DNA from: Rubellimicrobium aerolatum | GTDB lineage: Bacteria > Pseudomonadota > Alphaproteobacteria > Rhodobacterales > Rhodobacteraceae | Direction of reading: 5' to 3' | Assembly: GCF_017872975.1 (NCBI RefSeq) | Contig: NZ_JAGGJP010000002.1 | Location: 248,001-312,000 of the forward strand | DNA: 64,000 nucleotides | In this document: piece after piece, positions 15,813 to 24,233 of the stretch | Position numbering within the stretch: the first letter of the stretch is position 1 | Layout: each line of letters starts with the position of its first letter | The notes under the pieces: model-generated | Seen by the model: only the letters and a program-made list of their open reading frames with translations | Told to the model about the DNA's origin: nothing | Databases searched by the model: none | Translations under genes and position numbers: made by a program

Positions 15813-15830
15813 CACATGAGGAGACCTGAC

Positions 15831-16361
15831 ATGATGCGACGCGCGACCGTTCTGCTCCTTGTCCTCGCCGCCCCGGCGCTCGCGGACGACTACGGGACGA
15901 CGAACCCCGAGGAGATGACCCTGGATCGCATGGTCGAGAACGCGAGGCGCGGGCAGACCGACATGGCGACCTGCGCCTCGGGGTATCTCATGACCAAGTC
16001 CGGCCAGCACGGCGCGGCGCGCGAGACCTTCACCGCCTGCGCCGAGGCCGGCTACACCGGGGCGATGACCTGGATGAGCTACCTCGACGACAACGGCTTC
16101 GGTGGCGACACCAACCCCGACGCCTCGACCGAGTGGAACCGCCGCGCGGCCGAAGCGGGCGACCCCATCGGGATGTTCAACCACGGCCTCGACCTCCTGC
16201 GCGGGCATGGCACGGCAGTGGACGAGGCGGCGGGACGGGCGCTGATCGACCGCGCCGCCGAGGCGGGCGTCGCGCACGCGCAACGGCTGGTCGGCGCGGG
16301 CTACGACCCCGACGAGGTGACGCCCGACGCCGACAACTGGAAGTATGCGCCGGCGTTCTGA
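15831..16361 (+). CDS. Exported Sel1-repeat-like protein
   Basis: A 176-residue protein with a signal peptide (cleavage near ALADDYG) and two or three Sel1/TPR-like helical repeats, with alternating AAEAGDP and AAEAGVA signatures. Such repeats mediate protein contacts. It follows the permease by 18 bases and is likely part of the same operon. I start at the second of two nearby ATGs because GAGGAG lies eight bases before it. Its last 61 bases overlap the end of the convergent ATPase gene. Confidence 0.75.
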   Translation: MMRRATVLLLVLAAPALADDYGTTNPEEMTLDRMVENARRGQTDMATCASGYLMTKSGQHGAARETFTACAEAGYTGAMTWMSYLDDNGFGGDTNPDASTEWNRRAAEAGDPIGMFNHGLDLLRGHGTAVDEAAGRALIDRAAEAGVAHAQRLVGAGYDPDEVTPDADNWKYAPAF

Positions 16362-16993
16362 CGCTCCTCCTCGATCCGGGCGGGGCGGCCGCCGAGGCGG
16401 AGGATGCGGCCCGCCAGCGCCTCGGCCTCGCGCGGGTCGTGGGTGACGAGGATGGTGGCGGTCTCGTGCCGGGCGCGCAAGCGGGCGAAGAGCCCCATCA
16501 TCTCCCGCACCCGCGCCTCGTCGAGCGAGACGAAGGGCTCGTCCATCAGGAGGAGGTCGGGCTTGCAGGCGAAGGCACGGGCGAGCGACAGGCGGCGCTG
16601 CTGGCCGAGCGAGATCTGCGACGGGTAGAGCCCGCCGGTGCCGCCGAGGCCGACCTCCACCAGCGCGGCCTCGGCCTCCTCGGCGGTGATCCCGGCGACC
16701 AAGGTCAGATTCTGCGAGAGAGTCCGCCACGGGAGGAGCGTCGGCTCCTGGAACACCATGGCGAGGCGGCCATGGCGGCGCACCTGCCCGTTGCCGGGCT
16801 TCGCGAGGCCCGCGACGACGCGCAGGAGCGTGGTCTTGCCGATGCCCGAGGGGCCGAGGAGCGCCACCGTCTCGCCCCGCCGGACGCGCAGCCGGATGGG
16901 GCCGAGGACGGGCGACCCGCCCAGCGATAGGCCGGGCAGGTCGAGGTCGAGCACCACGGGGGGCACGGCCTCGCGCGCGGGCAGGTCGAGCAC
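16301..16993 (-). CDS. ABC transporter ATPase, TauB/SsuB type
   Basis: A 230-residue ATPase with Walker A GPSGIGKTT, Q-loop MVFQEPTLLPW, a modified signature ISLGQQRRLSLARA, Walker B LLLMDEPFVSLD and H-loop VTHDP. The PW after the Q-loop is typical of nitrate/taurine/sulfonate importers. The gene follows the binding-protein gene with an 8-base gap. The partner permease is absent here and is probably the one at 6270-7028. The C terminus runs 61 bases into the antisense of the Sel1 gene. Confidence 0.87.
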   Translation of the reverse strand: MLDLPAREAVPPVVLDLDLPGLSLGGSPVLGPIRLRVRRGETVALLGPSGIGKTTLLRVVAGLAKPGNGQVRRHGRLAMVFQEPTLLPWRTLSQNLTLVAGITAEEAEAALVEVGLGGTGGLYPSQISLGQQRRLSLARAFACKPDLLLMDEPFVSLDEARVREMMGLFARLRARHETATILVTHDPREAEALAGRILRLGGRPARIEEERQNAGAYFQLSASGVTSSGS

Positions 16994-17001
16994 CGGGGGC
17001 C

Positions 17002-17973
17002 TCAGCCGCCGGTGCCGACGAAGACGCCGGGCGGCAGGGACGTGGCGGTGCCGACCAGCTCCTCGCCACCCAACTCCGCCATCAGGCGCAGCATCCGGTC
17101 GGCGGCTTCCTCGTCCACCGGGCCGGTTGCCGGGATGCCGGCGAGGAAGCCCTCGCGAAGCGCGGCGAACTCGGCGTCATCCTTGGCGTTCATGATCGGG
17201 CGGATGCGTTCCCACGCGGCATCGTCGGTGGCCAGCCGGTCCTTGGCCCCGCGCGAGGCGGCGGCGAGACCCTCGGCGAGGCCGGGGTTGGCGTCCAGCG
17301 TCTCCTCGTGGAGCACGTAGCCCAGGAGCGGCGTCTCGGGGTCGAGGCCGAGCGACAGCGCGGCGTCCTCGACCGAGATCAGCTCGCGCATCCCGGCGGC
17401 CTCCATCTTGGCGTGGAAGTGCCAGAAGTTGATCGCGCCATCGAGTTCGCCCGAGAGCGCGGTCTCGTAGATCAGCGGCGGCGCGCCGAAGACCTGCTCG
17501 GTCTCGGCCTGGAGGTCGAGGCCGTATTCCTGCTGGGCGTAGGCGCGCAGGATCAGCCAGGACTTGTCCACCGGGCCGCCGGCGATGCCGACCTTGCCGC
17601 CCGCGAGGTCGGCAAGGCTCTGGGCCGGGCTGTCGGCGGCGACGAGGAGGCCGCCCACGGCCTTGGAATAGGGCAGGAACACGAGGTCCATCCCCGCCGC
17701 CCGCTGCCGCGCCACCCAGAGCCAGTCGGAGACGATGGTATCGACCTCACCGGCGAGGAAGGCGGTCTGCGCGGCTGGCGAGCCCGCGAACTCCTGCACC
17801 TGAAGGTCGAAGCCGTTCGCGGCGTCGAGCCCCTCGGCCTCGATGGTGTTCAGCTCCCAAAGGACGGTGCCCGAGGCCTGCACCCCGGCGGTCAGCACGG
17901 GCCCTTCGGCCCAGGCGGCGGTGGACAGGCACGCGGCGGCCAGCGCCCCCCAGGCGGCGTGATGGATGGTCAT
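17002..17973 (-). CDS. ABC periplasmic binding protein, NitT/TauT type
   Basis: A 323-residue periplasmic binding protein with a signal peptide ending near AWAEGP. It has the fold of NMT1/TauA-type proteins: an early VQASGTVLWELNTIE, DTIVSDWLWVARQR near residue 80 and a central GGKVGIAGGP loop. It is read with the ATPase downstream. GGGAGGAG lies before the ATG. The ligand is unknown. It is divergent from the quinoprotein gene, so both may use the 200-base region between them. Confidence 0.87.
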   Translation of the reverse strand: MTIHHAAWGALAAACLSTAAWAEGPVLTAGVQASGTVLWELNTIEAEGLDAANGFDLQVQEFAGSPAAQTAFLAGEVDTIVSDWLWVARQRAAGMDLVFLPYSKAVGGLLVAADSPAQSLADLAGGKVGIAGGPVDKSWLILRAYAQQEYGLDLQAETEQVFGAPPLIYETALSGELDGAINFWHFHAKMEAAGMRELISVEDAALSLGLDPETPLLGYVLHEETLDANPGLAEGLAAASRGAKDRLATDDAAWERIRPIMNAKDDAEFAALREGFLAGIPATGPVDEEAADRMLRLMAELGGEELVGTATSLPPGVFVGTGG

Positions 17974-18029
17974 TGGCGCTCCTCCCAAAGCTCTCGGCCC
18001 TAGCCTACCGGCGTTCCGGCCACGGGCTA

Positions 18030-18072
18030 TACGACCAAAGCCGCAGCCGCCGGGGCCGTCGTTTACGACCAA
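18030..18072 (+). promoter_or_regulatory. Two TACGACCAA direct repeats upstream of the quinoprotein gene
   Basis: TACGACCAA occurs at 18030-18038 and 18064-18072, 34 bases apart, between the binding-protein and quinoprotein genes. The CGACC core is the half-site of the dyads at 7104 and 11930, so these could be paired sites for the same activator. Inference. Confidence 0.4.
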
Positions 18073-18075
18073 CGT

Positions 18076-18111
18076 GGGATATGAGGCGGCAAGCGCGCGG
18101 CTCAATATCCC
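18076..18111. promoter_or_regulatory. Interrupted dyad GGGATATGAG / CTCAATATCCC
   Basis: Arms at 18076-18085 and 18101-18111 pair over ten bases with one bulged A, 67 bases before the quinoprotein ATG. It could be an operator or a leader hairpin. Confidence 0.35.
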
Positions 18112-18177
18112 GGCAGGGGCCAACCTGCGCGCGACCGCGCCGGATCAAGGCCGGGACGGGAAACGGGGAGGAACTCC

Positions 18178-19944
18178 ATGCTACGCTTCGCACTGGCCGC
18201 GACGGTCAGCCTATTGGCCATGGGCACGGCCCAGGCCCAGGTCACGCAGACCGACATCGCCAACGACGCCACGACCACCGCCGACGTGGTGACGAACGGC
18301 ATGGGCCAGACGCTCCAGCGCTACAGCCCGCTGGACCGGCTGAACCGCCAGAACGTCCAGAACCTCGTTCCGGCCTGGGCCTTCTCGCTGGGCGGGGAAA
18401 AGCAGCGCGGGCAGGAATCGCAGCCGCTCGTCTATGACGGGGTGATGTATGTCACCGGATCCTATTCGCGGCTCTACGCCATCGACATCGCGACCGGGAA
18501 GGAGCTCTGGCAATACGATGCCCGCCTGCCCGAGGGCATCCTGCCCTGCTGCGACGTGGTGAACCGGGGCGCGGCGCTCTATGGCGACATGGTGATCTTC
18601 GGGACGCTCGACGCGCGGCTCGTGGCGCTGGACCGCAAGACCGGCGACGTGATCTGGAACAAGGAGATCGCGGAATACAAGGCGGGCTACAGCTACACCG
18701 CCGCGCCGCTGATCGTGAACGGCCTCGTCATCACCGGCAACTCGGGCGGGGAGTTCGGGGTCGTCGGCGAGGTGCAGGCCCGCGACGCCAACACCGGCGA
18801 GATCGTCTGGACCCGGCCCACCATCGAGGGCCACATGGGCACGCTGAACGGCGAGCCCTCCACGATGACCGGCGTGCAGAACGCCACCTGGCCGGGCGAC
18901 ATGTGGAAGACCGGCGGCGGGGCGACCTGGCTCGGCGGCTCCTACGACGCCGAGACGGACACGCTGATCTTCGGCGCGGGCAACCCCTCGCCCTGGAACA
19001 GCCACCTGCGCGGCGCGGGCAAGCCCACCGAGGGCAACACCGGCGACAACCTCTACGCCGCCTCGCGCATCGGGATCGACCCTGCGACCGGCGAGATCAA
19101 GTGGCACTTCCAGACCACCCCGCGCGAGGGCTGGGACTTCGACGGCGTGAACGAGGTCGTCCCCTACACCGACCGCGAGGGGAACGGCCGGCTCGCCACC
19201 GCCGACCGCAACGGCTTCTTCTACATCCTGAACCGCGAGGACGGGGCCTTCCTGCGCGCCACGCCCTTCGTCCAGAACATCACCTGGGCCAGCGGCATCG
19301 GCGAGGACGGCCGCCCGATCTACAACGAGGACAACCGTCCGGGCGACCCGGCGGCGGCGGCCGAGGGCGAGAAGGGCGAGACCGTGTTCGCCGTGCCGTC
19401 CTTCCTCGGCGGCAAGAACTGGATGCCGATGGCCTACAGCCAGCGGACCGGCAACTTCTACGTGCCCTCCAACGAATGGGGCATGGACATCTGGAACGAG
19501 CCCGTCACCTACCGCGAGGGCGCGGCCTATCTCGGGTCCGGCTTCACCATCAAGCCGATCTTCGAGGACCATATCGGCAGCCTCAAGGCGATCGACCCCG
19601 ACACCGGCGAGATCAAGTGGGAATACAAGAACCCCGCGCCTCTCTGGGCGGGGGTGATGACCACGGCCGGCGGACTGGTGTTCACCGGCACGCCCGAGGG
19701 CGAGTTCATCGCGCTGGACGACGAGACAGGCGAGGTCCTGTGGTCCTTCCAGACCGGCTCGGGCATCGTCGGCCAGCCGATCACCTGGGAGCAGGACGGC
19801 GAGCAATACGTCACGGTCGTCTCGGGCTGGGGCGGGGCGGTGCCGCTCTGGGGCGGCGAGGTCGCGAACCGGGTGAACTACCTCAACCAGGGCGGCATGG
19901 TCTGGACGTTCCGCCTGCCGAAGGAGCTCGCCTCGGCCGAATGA
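18178..19944 (+). CDS. Lanthanide-type PQQ alcohol dehydrogenase (ExaF/PedH-like)
   Basis: A 588-residue periplasmic quinoprotein with a signal peptide (cleavage near AQAQ). It has the vicinal cysteines Cys124-Cys125 (PCCD) of PQQ alcohol dehydrogenases, the metal ligands in GNSGGEFG and GAGNPSPWN, and the catalytic Asp320 in GWDFDGVNE. Asp322, two residues later, is the extra acid that marks lanthanide-dependent enzymes; calcium enzymes have Ala or Ser there. The body ([36 protein letters not shown]) resembles ethanol dehydrogenases ExaF/PedH rather than MxaF. It oxidises primary alcohols and reduces a cytochrome c. An AGGAACTCC-like site precedes the ATG and a strong terminator follows. Confidence 0.92.
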   Translation: MLRFALAATVSLLAMGTAQAQVTQTDIANDATTTADVVTNGMGQTLQRYSPLDRLNRQNVQNLVPAWAFSLGGEKQRGQESQPLVYDGVMYVTGSYSRLYAIDIATGKELWQYDARLPEGILPCCDVVNRGAALYGDMVIFGTLDARLVALDRKTGDVIWNKEIAEYKAGYSYTAAPLIVNGLVITGNSGGEFGVVGEVQARDANTGEIVWTRPTIEGHMGTLNGEPSTMTGVQNATWPGDMWKTGGGATWLGGSYDAETDTLIFGAGNPSPWNSHLRGAGKPTEGNTGDNLYAASRIGIDPATGEIKWHFQTTPREGWDFDGVNEVVPYTDREGNGRLATADRNGFFYILNREDGAFLRATPFVQNITWASGIGEDGRPIYNEDNRPGDPAAAAEGEKGETVFAVPSFLGGKNWMPMAYSQRTGNFYVPSNEWGMDIWNEPVTYREGAAYLGSGFTIKPIFEDHIGSLKAIDPDTGEIKWEYKNPAPLWAGVMTTAGGLVFTGTPEGEFIALDDETGEVLWSFQTGSGIVGQPITWEQDGEQYVTVVSGWGGAVPLWGGEVANRVNYLNQGGMVWTFRLPKELASAE

Positions 19945-19966
19945 CCGGAGCGGCATGAGCGAGAGG

Positions 19967-20003
19967 CCGGCGCGTCCCGCGAGGGGCGCGCCGGTTCCCG
20001 TTT
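19967..20003 (+). terminator. Intrinsic terminator after the quinoprotein gene
   Basis: A 12-bp stem (CCGGCGCGTCCC with GGGGCGCGCCGG, one T-G wobble) closed by a GCGA tetraloop and followed by TTCCCGTTT. It ends the quinoprotein transcript before the regulator gene. Confidence 0.85.
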
Positions 20004-20012
20004 CGGAGGCTG

Positions 20013-20025
20013 CGACCTTGGTGGC
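20013..20025 (+). promoter_or_regulatory. 13-bp motif CGACCTTGGTGGC, copy 2
   Basis: Identical over 13 bases to 11897-11909, here 59 bases before the LuxR regulator ATG. If it binds that regulator, the gene would be autoregulated. Inference. Confidence 0.45.
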
Positions 20026-20083
20026 GTAGGCGCGGCGGGGCGGCGCTGCTAGGTTGGAGGGAGCCAGACCCCGGACGAGCATC

Positions 20084-20773
20084 ATGATTCAGGCCAGTTC
20101 CCTCGCCCTCCTGCCCCGAACCTTCGAGACGGCGCTGATCGTGGACGACCATCCGCTGTTCTGCGACGCCCTGTCGATGACGCTGCGGGCCGTCGCCGGG
20201 ATCGGCCGCACCGAGACCGCCGACAGCCTTGCCGCCGCGCTGGCGCGGGTGGAGGGCAAGGGAGTGGACCTCGTGGTGCTCGACCTGAACCTCCCGGACG
20301 TGAGCGGGCTCGACGGGCTGCTTCGGCTCAAGGCGGCGGTCGGCGAGGTGCCGGTGGTGATCGTCTCCTCGATGACGGACCATCGGATGATCGCGGCGGC
20401 CATCCGCGCCGGCGCCTCGGGCTTCGTGCCCAAGCACAGCCAGCGCGACGTGTTCCGCCGCGCCCTGGCCGAGATCGCGCTGGGCGGCACCTTCGTCCCC
20501 GAGGGCGTCGTCGTGGAGGACGAGGACGCGCCGCTCGGCGGACCCGAGGAGGCGATCCGACGGCTGTCGCAACTGACCCGCCAGCAGTCGCGCATCCTGG
20601 AGCTGATCTGCGAAGGCAAGCTCAACAAGCAGATCGCCTTCGACCTGTCCATCGCCGACGCCACCGTGAAGGCGCATGTCACCGCGATCATGCGCAAGCT
20701 GGGCGTGCAGACGCGGACCCAGGCCGTGCTGCTGGCGCGGGAGGTCAGCTTCTCCACGATCTTGCACGACTGA
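20084..20773 (+). CDS. LuxR/NarL-type response regulator (ErdR/PedR1-like)
   Basis: A 229-residue response regulator. The receiver domain has the acidic pair VDDHPLF, the phosphorylated Asp67 in VVLDLNLPD, and the Lys in FVPKHS. The C-terminal LuxR helix-turn-helix reads LTRQQSRILELICEG and KQIAFDLSIADATVKAHVTAI. Regulators of this group (AgmR, ErdR, PedR1) activate PQQ alcohol dehydrogenase genes, which fits the position directly downstream. The ATG lacks a close ribosome-binding site, so the start is tentative. It is followed by the FIST and kinase genes on the same strand. Confidence 0.88.
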   Translation: MIQASSLALLPRTFETALIVDDHPLFCDALSMTLRAVAGIGRTETADSLAAALARVEGKGVDLVVLDLNLPDVSGLDGLLRLKAAVGEVPVVIVSSMTDHRMIAAAIRAGASGFVPKHSQRDVFRRALAEIALGGTFVPEGVVVEDEDAPLGGPEEAIRRLSQLTRQQSRILELICEGKLNKQIAFDLSIADATVKAHVTAIMRKLGVQTRTQAVLLAREVSFSTILHD

Positions 20774-20838
20774 TGCCCGACCCGCTACGCTCCTTCGGCA
20801 GCCGGACGACAACGAACCGCCGGCTGGGGAGGAGCATC

Positions 20839-22011
20839 ATGGACAGGAGCGGGGCGCTGCGCCTTGCGCCGCCGACGCCCGGGCTGGCCCGGGTCCGGTC
20901 GGCCGAGGTCGCGCATGACGAGCCCGGCGCGGTGGATCGGCTCGGGCGCGCGCTGGGGGACGACCTCGCCTTCGTCGCGCTGTTCGTGTCGCCGCTGGCC
21001 GACTTCGGCGCCGTCATGAGGCAGGCCGCGCGGCGCTGGCCGGAATCCGTCGTGGTGGGCTGCACCACCGCCGGGGAGATCGGCGCGGCCGGCTACGCCG
21101 AGGGGGCCATCGTCGCGCTGGGCCTGCCTCGCCGCGACTTCGCCGCCGTGCCCATCGTCGTCCCCGACCTCGAATCCATCGACGGCGAGGAGCTTGTGGG
21201 CGACATGATCCGCGCCCGCACGGCGCTGATCGCCCAGGAGCCCCGCTGGTCGAGCGAGTTCGCCTTCCTCCTCGTGGACGGGCTGTCGATCCGCGAGGAC
21301 GAGTTGGTGTCGGCCATCGCCGCCGGGCTGGGGCCGGTGCCGCTGTTCGGCGGCTCGGCCGGCGACGGCAACCGCTTCCGCGAGACCTTCGTGGCCTTGG
21401 GCGGCGAGGTCATGCGCCACGCCGCCGTGCTGTGCGTCATCCGCACCGACTGCGAGGTGCAGGTGTTCAGCCTCGACCACCTGCGCCCGTCCGAGACGCG
21501 GATGGTCGTGACCGAGGCCGACCCCGCCCGCCGCATCGTCCGCCAGATCAACGCCGAGCCCGCCGCCCGCGAATACGCTCGCGTGCTGGGCCGCGACCCC
21601 GAGCAGCTCTCGGCCTTCACCTTCGCCGCCCATCCGGTCGTGGTCCGCTTCGGCGGCACCCACCACGTCCGCGCCATCCAGCGGGTGCTGGACAACGGCG
21701 ACCTCGTGTTCTTCTCGGCCATCGACGAGGGGCTGGTCCTGACGCTGGCCGACCCCGAGGACATGGCCCAGCACCTCGACCGCGAGCTTCAGCGCATCAG
21801 CAAGGGGCGGGAGCCCGAAGCGGTCTGGGCCTGCGACTGCATCCTGCGGAGGCTCGCGGCCGAGCAGACGCAGCAGACGCGGGCACTGTCGGCGATCCTG
21901 GCCAAGAACCACGTCGTCGGCTTCTCGACCTACGGAGAGCAGATCAACGGGATGCACGTGAACCAGACGATGACGGGCGTGGCGATCTTTCCGCCGCGCG
22001 ACCCGGACTGA
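20839..22011 (+). CDS. FIST-domain sensor protein (NosP-like)
   Basis: A 390-residue cytoplasmic protein with FIST_N (about residues 30-225; GCTTAGEIG, LVDGLS, FGGSAGDG) and FIST_C (about 230-370; ending GFSTYGEQ). FIST proteins sense small ligands; some, such as NosP, bind haem and nitric oxide and control a neighbouring hybrid kinase. That arrangement is repeated here, since the next gene encodes a NahK/ErcS'-like kinase. I use the second ATG because GGGGAGGAG lies just before it. Confidence 0.85.
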   Translation: MDRSGALRLAPPTPGLARVRSAEVAHDEPGAVDRLGRALGDDLAFVALFVSPLADFGAVMRQAARRWPESVVVGCTTAGEIGAAGYAEGAIVALGLPRRDFAAVPIVVPDLESIDGEELVGDMIRARTALIAQEPRWSSEFAFLLVDGLSIREDELVSAIAAGLGPVPLFGGSAGDGNRFRETFVALGGEVMRHAAVLCVIRTDCEVQVFSLDHLRPSETRMVVTEADPARRIVRQINAEPAAREYARVLGRDPEQLSAFTFAAHPVVVRFGGTHHVRAIQRVLDNGDLVFFSAIDEGLVLTLADPEDMAQHLDRELQRISKGREPEAVWACDCILRRLAAEQTQQTRALSAILAKNHVVGFSTYGEQINGMHVNQTMTGVAIFPPRDPD

Positions 22012-22016
22012 CGCCC

Positions 22017-24233
22017 ATGTCCGCCACAGGCCTGATCGACCCCGCCGAGCCGCTGGAGCGGCAGAACCAGAAGCTCCTGCGGATCTGCGAGGCGCTGATG
22101 AAGCGCGTGGAGCAGGGCGACGACGACCGGGGGGCGGCCTACAGCCAGTTCCAGCGCGCCGTCCTGCTGGAGGACCAGGTGCGCGAGCGGACGCGCGACC
22201 TGGAGCACGCGCTCGACCTCCTCAATGAATCGAACGCCCGGCTGGCGGCGGCGAGCCGGGAGACCGAGCGGGCGCGCTCCGACCTTGCCGGGGCCATCGA
22301 GACGGTGCAGGAGGGCTTCGCCCTCTTCGACCCGGACGACCGCATGGTGCTCTGCAACTCGCGCTTCGCGATGCACCTGCCCGACATCCGCCACGCCCTA
22401 CGGCCGGGCCTCACCTTTGCAGATTACGTCGCGCTGGTGAGCCGCAGCGCCTTCCTCGACCTGCCGCCGGGGATGACGCGCGAGGAGTGGTCGGTGGACC
22501 GCATGGCGCGGCATGGCGAGATGCACGTCGTCTTCAACGTCCGCATGGCCGGCTCGCGCTGGGTGCAGGTGAGCGAGCACCGCATGGCCGCCGGGCAGAC
22601 GGTCATCATGCAGACCGACGTGTCCGACATCATCCGGGCCGAGAGGGAGGAGCAGGGCAAGCTGCTGGATGACCAGGCCCGGCTGATCCGCGCGACGCTC
22701 GAACATATCGACCAGGGCGTGTGCATCGTGGACCCGAGGGGACGGCTGGCCGGGGTGAACAGGCGGCTGGCCTCGGTCCTCGGGCTGCCGCTGACGCACC
22801 TGCGCTCGGGGCTCGACTTCGAACTGGTGCTGAGCCGCCTGCGGACCGGGGCGAGCTTCGGCCCCGACGCCACGCCCGAGGAGGTGCTGGCCTGGGTCCG
22901 GCAGGAGGGCCGCCGCCGTCCCCTGCGCTTCGAGCTGCGGCGCGGCGAGTCGCAATGGTTCGACGTCTTCGCCGAGGAGATGCCCGACGGCGGCTTCGTG
23001 ATGAGCCTGACGGACGTGAGCGCCGAGCGCGAGGCGGCGCAGGCGCTGTCGGAGGCCAACGAGCTGCTGGAGGCACGCGTCGCCTCGCGGACGCTGGAGC
23101 TGGAGGACGCGCTGGGCGCGGCCGAGCGGGCCAACGCCAGTCGCACCCGCTTCGTCGCCGCCGCGAGCCACGACCTCCTTCAGCCGCTCTCGGCCGCCAA
23201 GCTCTACCTGTCCTCGATCACCGACGAACTGGCCGACCCGCACCACCGCGAGGTCGTGACCAAGGCGCAGAACGCGCTGGCCTCGGTGCAGGACATCATC
23301 GAGGCGCTGCTCGACATCTCCAAGCTGGAGTCGGGCCGCGCGGCCGCCGACGTCCGCACGGTGGACTTGGGCGCGCTGCTGAACCAGCTTCGCGACGAGT
23401 TCGCGCCCGCCGCCGCGCTCAAGGGACTGCGGCTGACGGTGCGGCCCACCAGCTTGAGGATCACCACCGATCCGACCTACATCAAGCGCATCCTCCAGAA
23501 CCTCCTCGCCAACGCCATCCGCTACACCGAGAAGGGCCGCGTGCTGGTGGCGGCGCGGCGCACCGGCGGCTCGGCGCGCATCGGCGTCTGGGACACCGGC
23601 CCCGGCATCCCGGAGTCGGAGCAGGAGAACATCTTCAAGGAGTTCCACCGCCTGGGCCGCCGCGCCTCGGCCAGCGAGGGGCTGGGCCTGGGCCTCGCCA
23701 TCGTGGACCGCGCCTGCGCCATGCTGGGGCATCCCCTCACGCTGGCTTCGGTCCCCGGCCGGGGCACCGCCTTCACCGTGTCGGTCCCGCTGGCCGAGCG
23801 GAGCAGCCACATTCCGGCCGAGGCGCGGCGGGCGGCGGCGGGCGACTGGCGGCACGACGGGCTCTGCGTGCTGGTGATCGAGAACGACCTCGACATGCGG
23901 CGCGCGCTGGCGCTGCTCCTCGGCTCCTGGGGGGTGCGGGTGCTGGATGCCGGGTCCGCCGACGAGGCGATCCGACAGTTGCAGGAGACCGGGCTGCGGC
24001 CCGATGCGCTGCTGGTGGACTTCCAGCTCGACGACGGCGAGACGGGGGTCAAGGTCATCGGCCGGCTGCGGCGGCGGCTGGGCCGGGTTCCCGCGCGCAT
24101 CGTCACCGCCAACCGCACGTCGGCGGTGGCGGCGCAGGCCCGCCGGATCGGCGTCGAGACGCTCTACAAGCCGCTCGACCCCCTGATGCTCCACCTGTTC
24201 CTGGGCTCCTTGGCGCTCGGCCGCACCGCCTGA
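22017..24233 (+). CDS. PAS hybrid histidine kinase with receiver domain (NahK/ErcS'-like)
   Basis: A 738-residue cytoplasmic kinase with no membrane helices. An N-terminal coiled coil (about 10-90) leads to two PAS-like domains (about 90-215 and 225-350), a second coiled coil, then HisKA with His385 in AAASHDLLQPL, HATPase motifs (NLLANAIRYT, DTGPGIP, GLGLGLAIV), and a C-terminal receiver with Asp668 in LLVDFQLDDG. The SHDLLQPL form of the H-box is that of NahK/ErcS' kinases. It starts five bases after the FIST gene and probably signals to the LuxR regulator of the same operon or to an HPt protein elsewhere. The 3' end overlaps the next convergent gene by 70 bases. Confidence 0.88.
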   Translation: MSATGLIDPAEPLERQNQKLLRICEALMKRVEQGDDDRGAAYSQFQRAVLLEDQVRERTRDLEHALDLLNESNARLAAASRETERARSDLAGAIETVQEGFALFDPDDRMVLCNSRFAMHLPDIRHALRPGLTFADYVALVSRSAFLDLPPGMTREEWSVDRMARHGEMHVVFNVRMAGSRWVQVSEHRMAAGQTVIMQTDVSDIIRAEREEQGKLLDDQARLIRATLEHIDQGVCIVDPRGRLAGVNRRLASVLGLPLTHLRSGLDFELVLSRLRTGASFGPDATPEEVLAWVRQEGRRRPLRFELRRGESQWFDVFAEEMPDGGFVMSLTDVSAEREAAQALSEANELLEARVASRTLELEDALGAAERANASRTRFVAAASHDLLQPLSAAKLYLSSITDELADPHHREVVTKAQNALASVQDIIEALLDISKLESGRAAADVRTVDLGALLNQLRDEFAPAAALKGLRLTVRPTSLRITTDPTYIKRILQNLLANAIRYTEKGRVLVAARRTGGSARIGVWDTGPGIPESEQENIFKEFHRLGRRASASEGLGLGLAIVDRACAMLGHPLTLASVPGRGTAFTVSVPLAERSSHIPAEARRAAAGDWRHDGLCVLVIENDLDMRRALALLLGSWGVRVLDAGSADEAIRQLQETGLRPDALLVDFQLDDGETGVKVIGRLRRRLGRVPARIVTANRTSAVAAQARRIGVETLYKPLDPLMLHLFLGSLALGRTA

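Noticed and set aside
18178-19944. Identification as methanol dehydrogenase large subunit MxaF
   Set aside because: The Asp two residues after the catalytic Asp, the ethanol-dehydrogenase-like body and the lack of mxaI argue for an ExaF/PedH-type enzyme.
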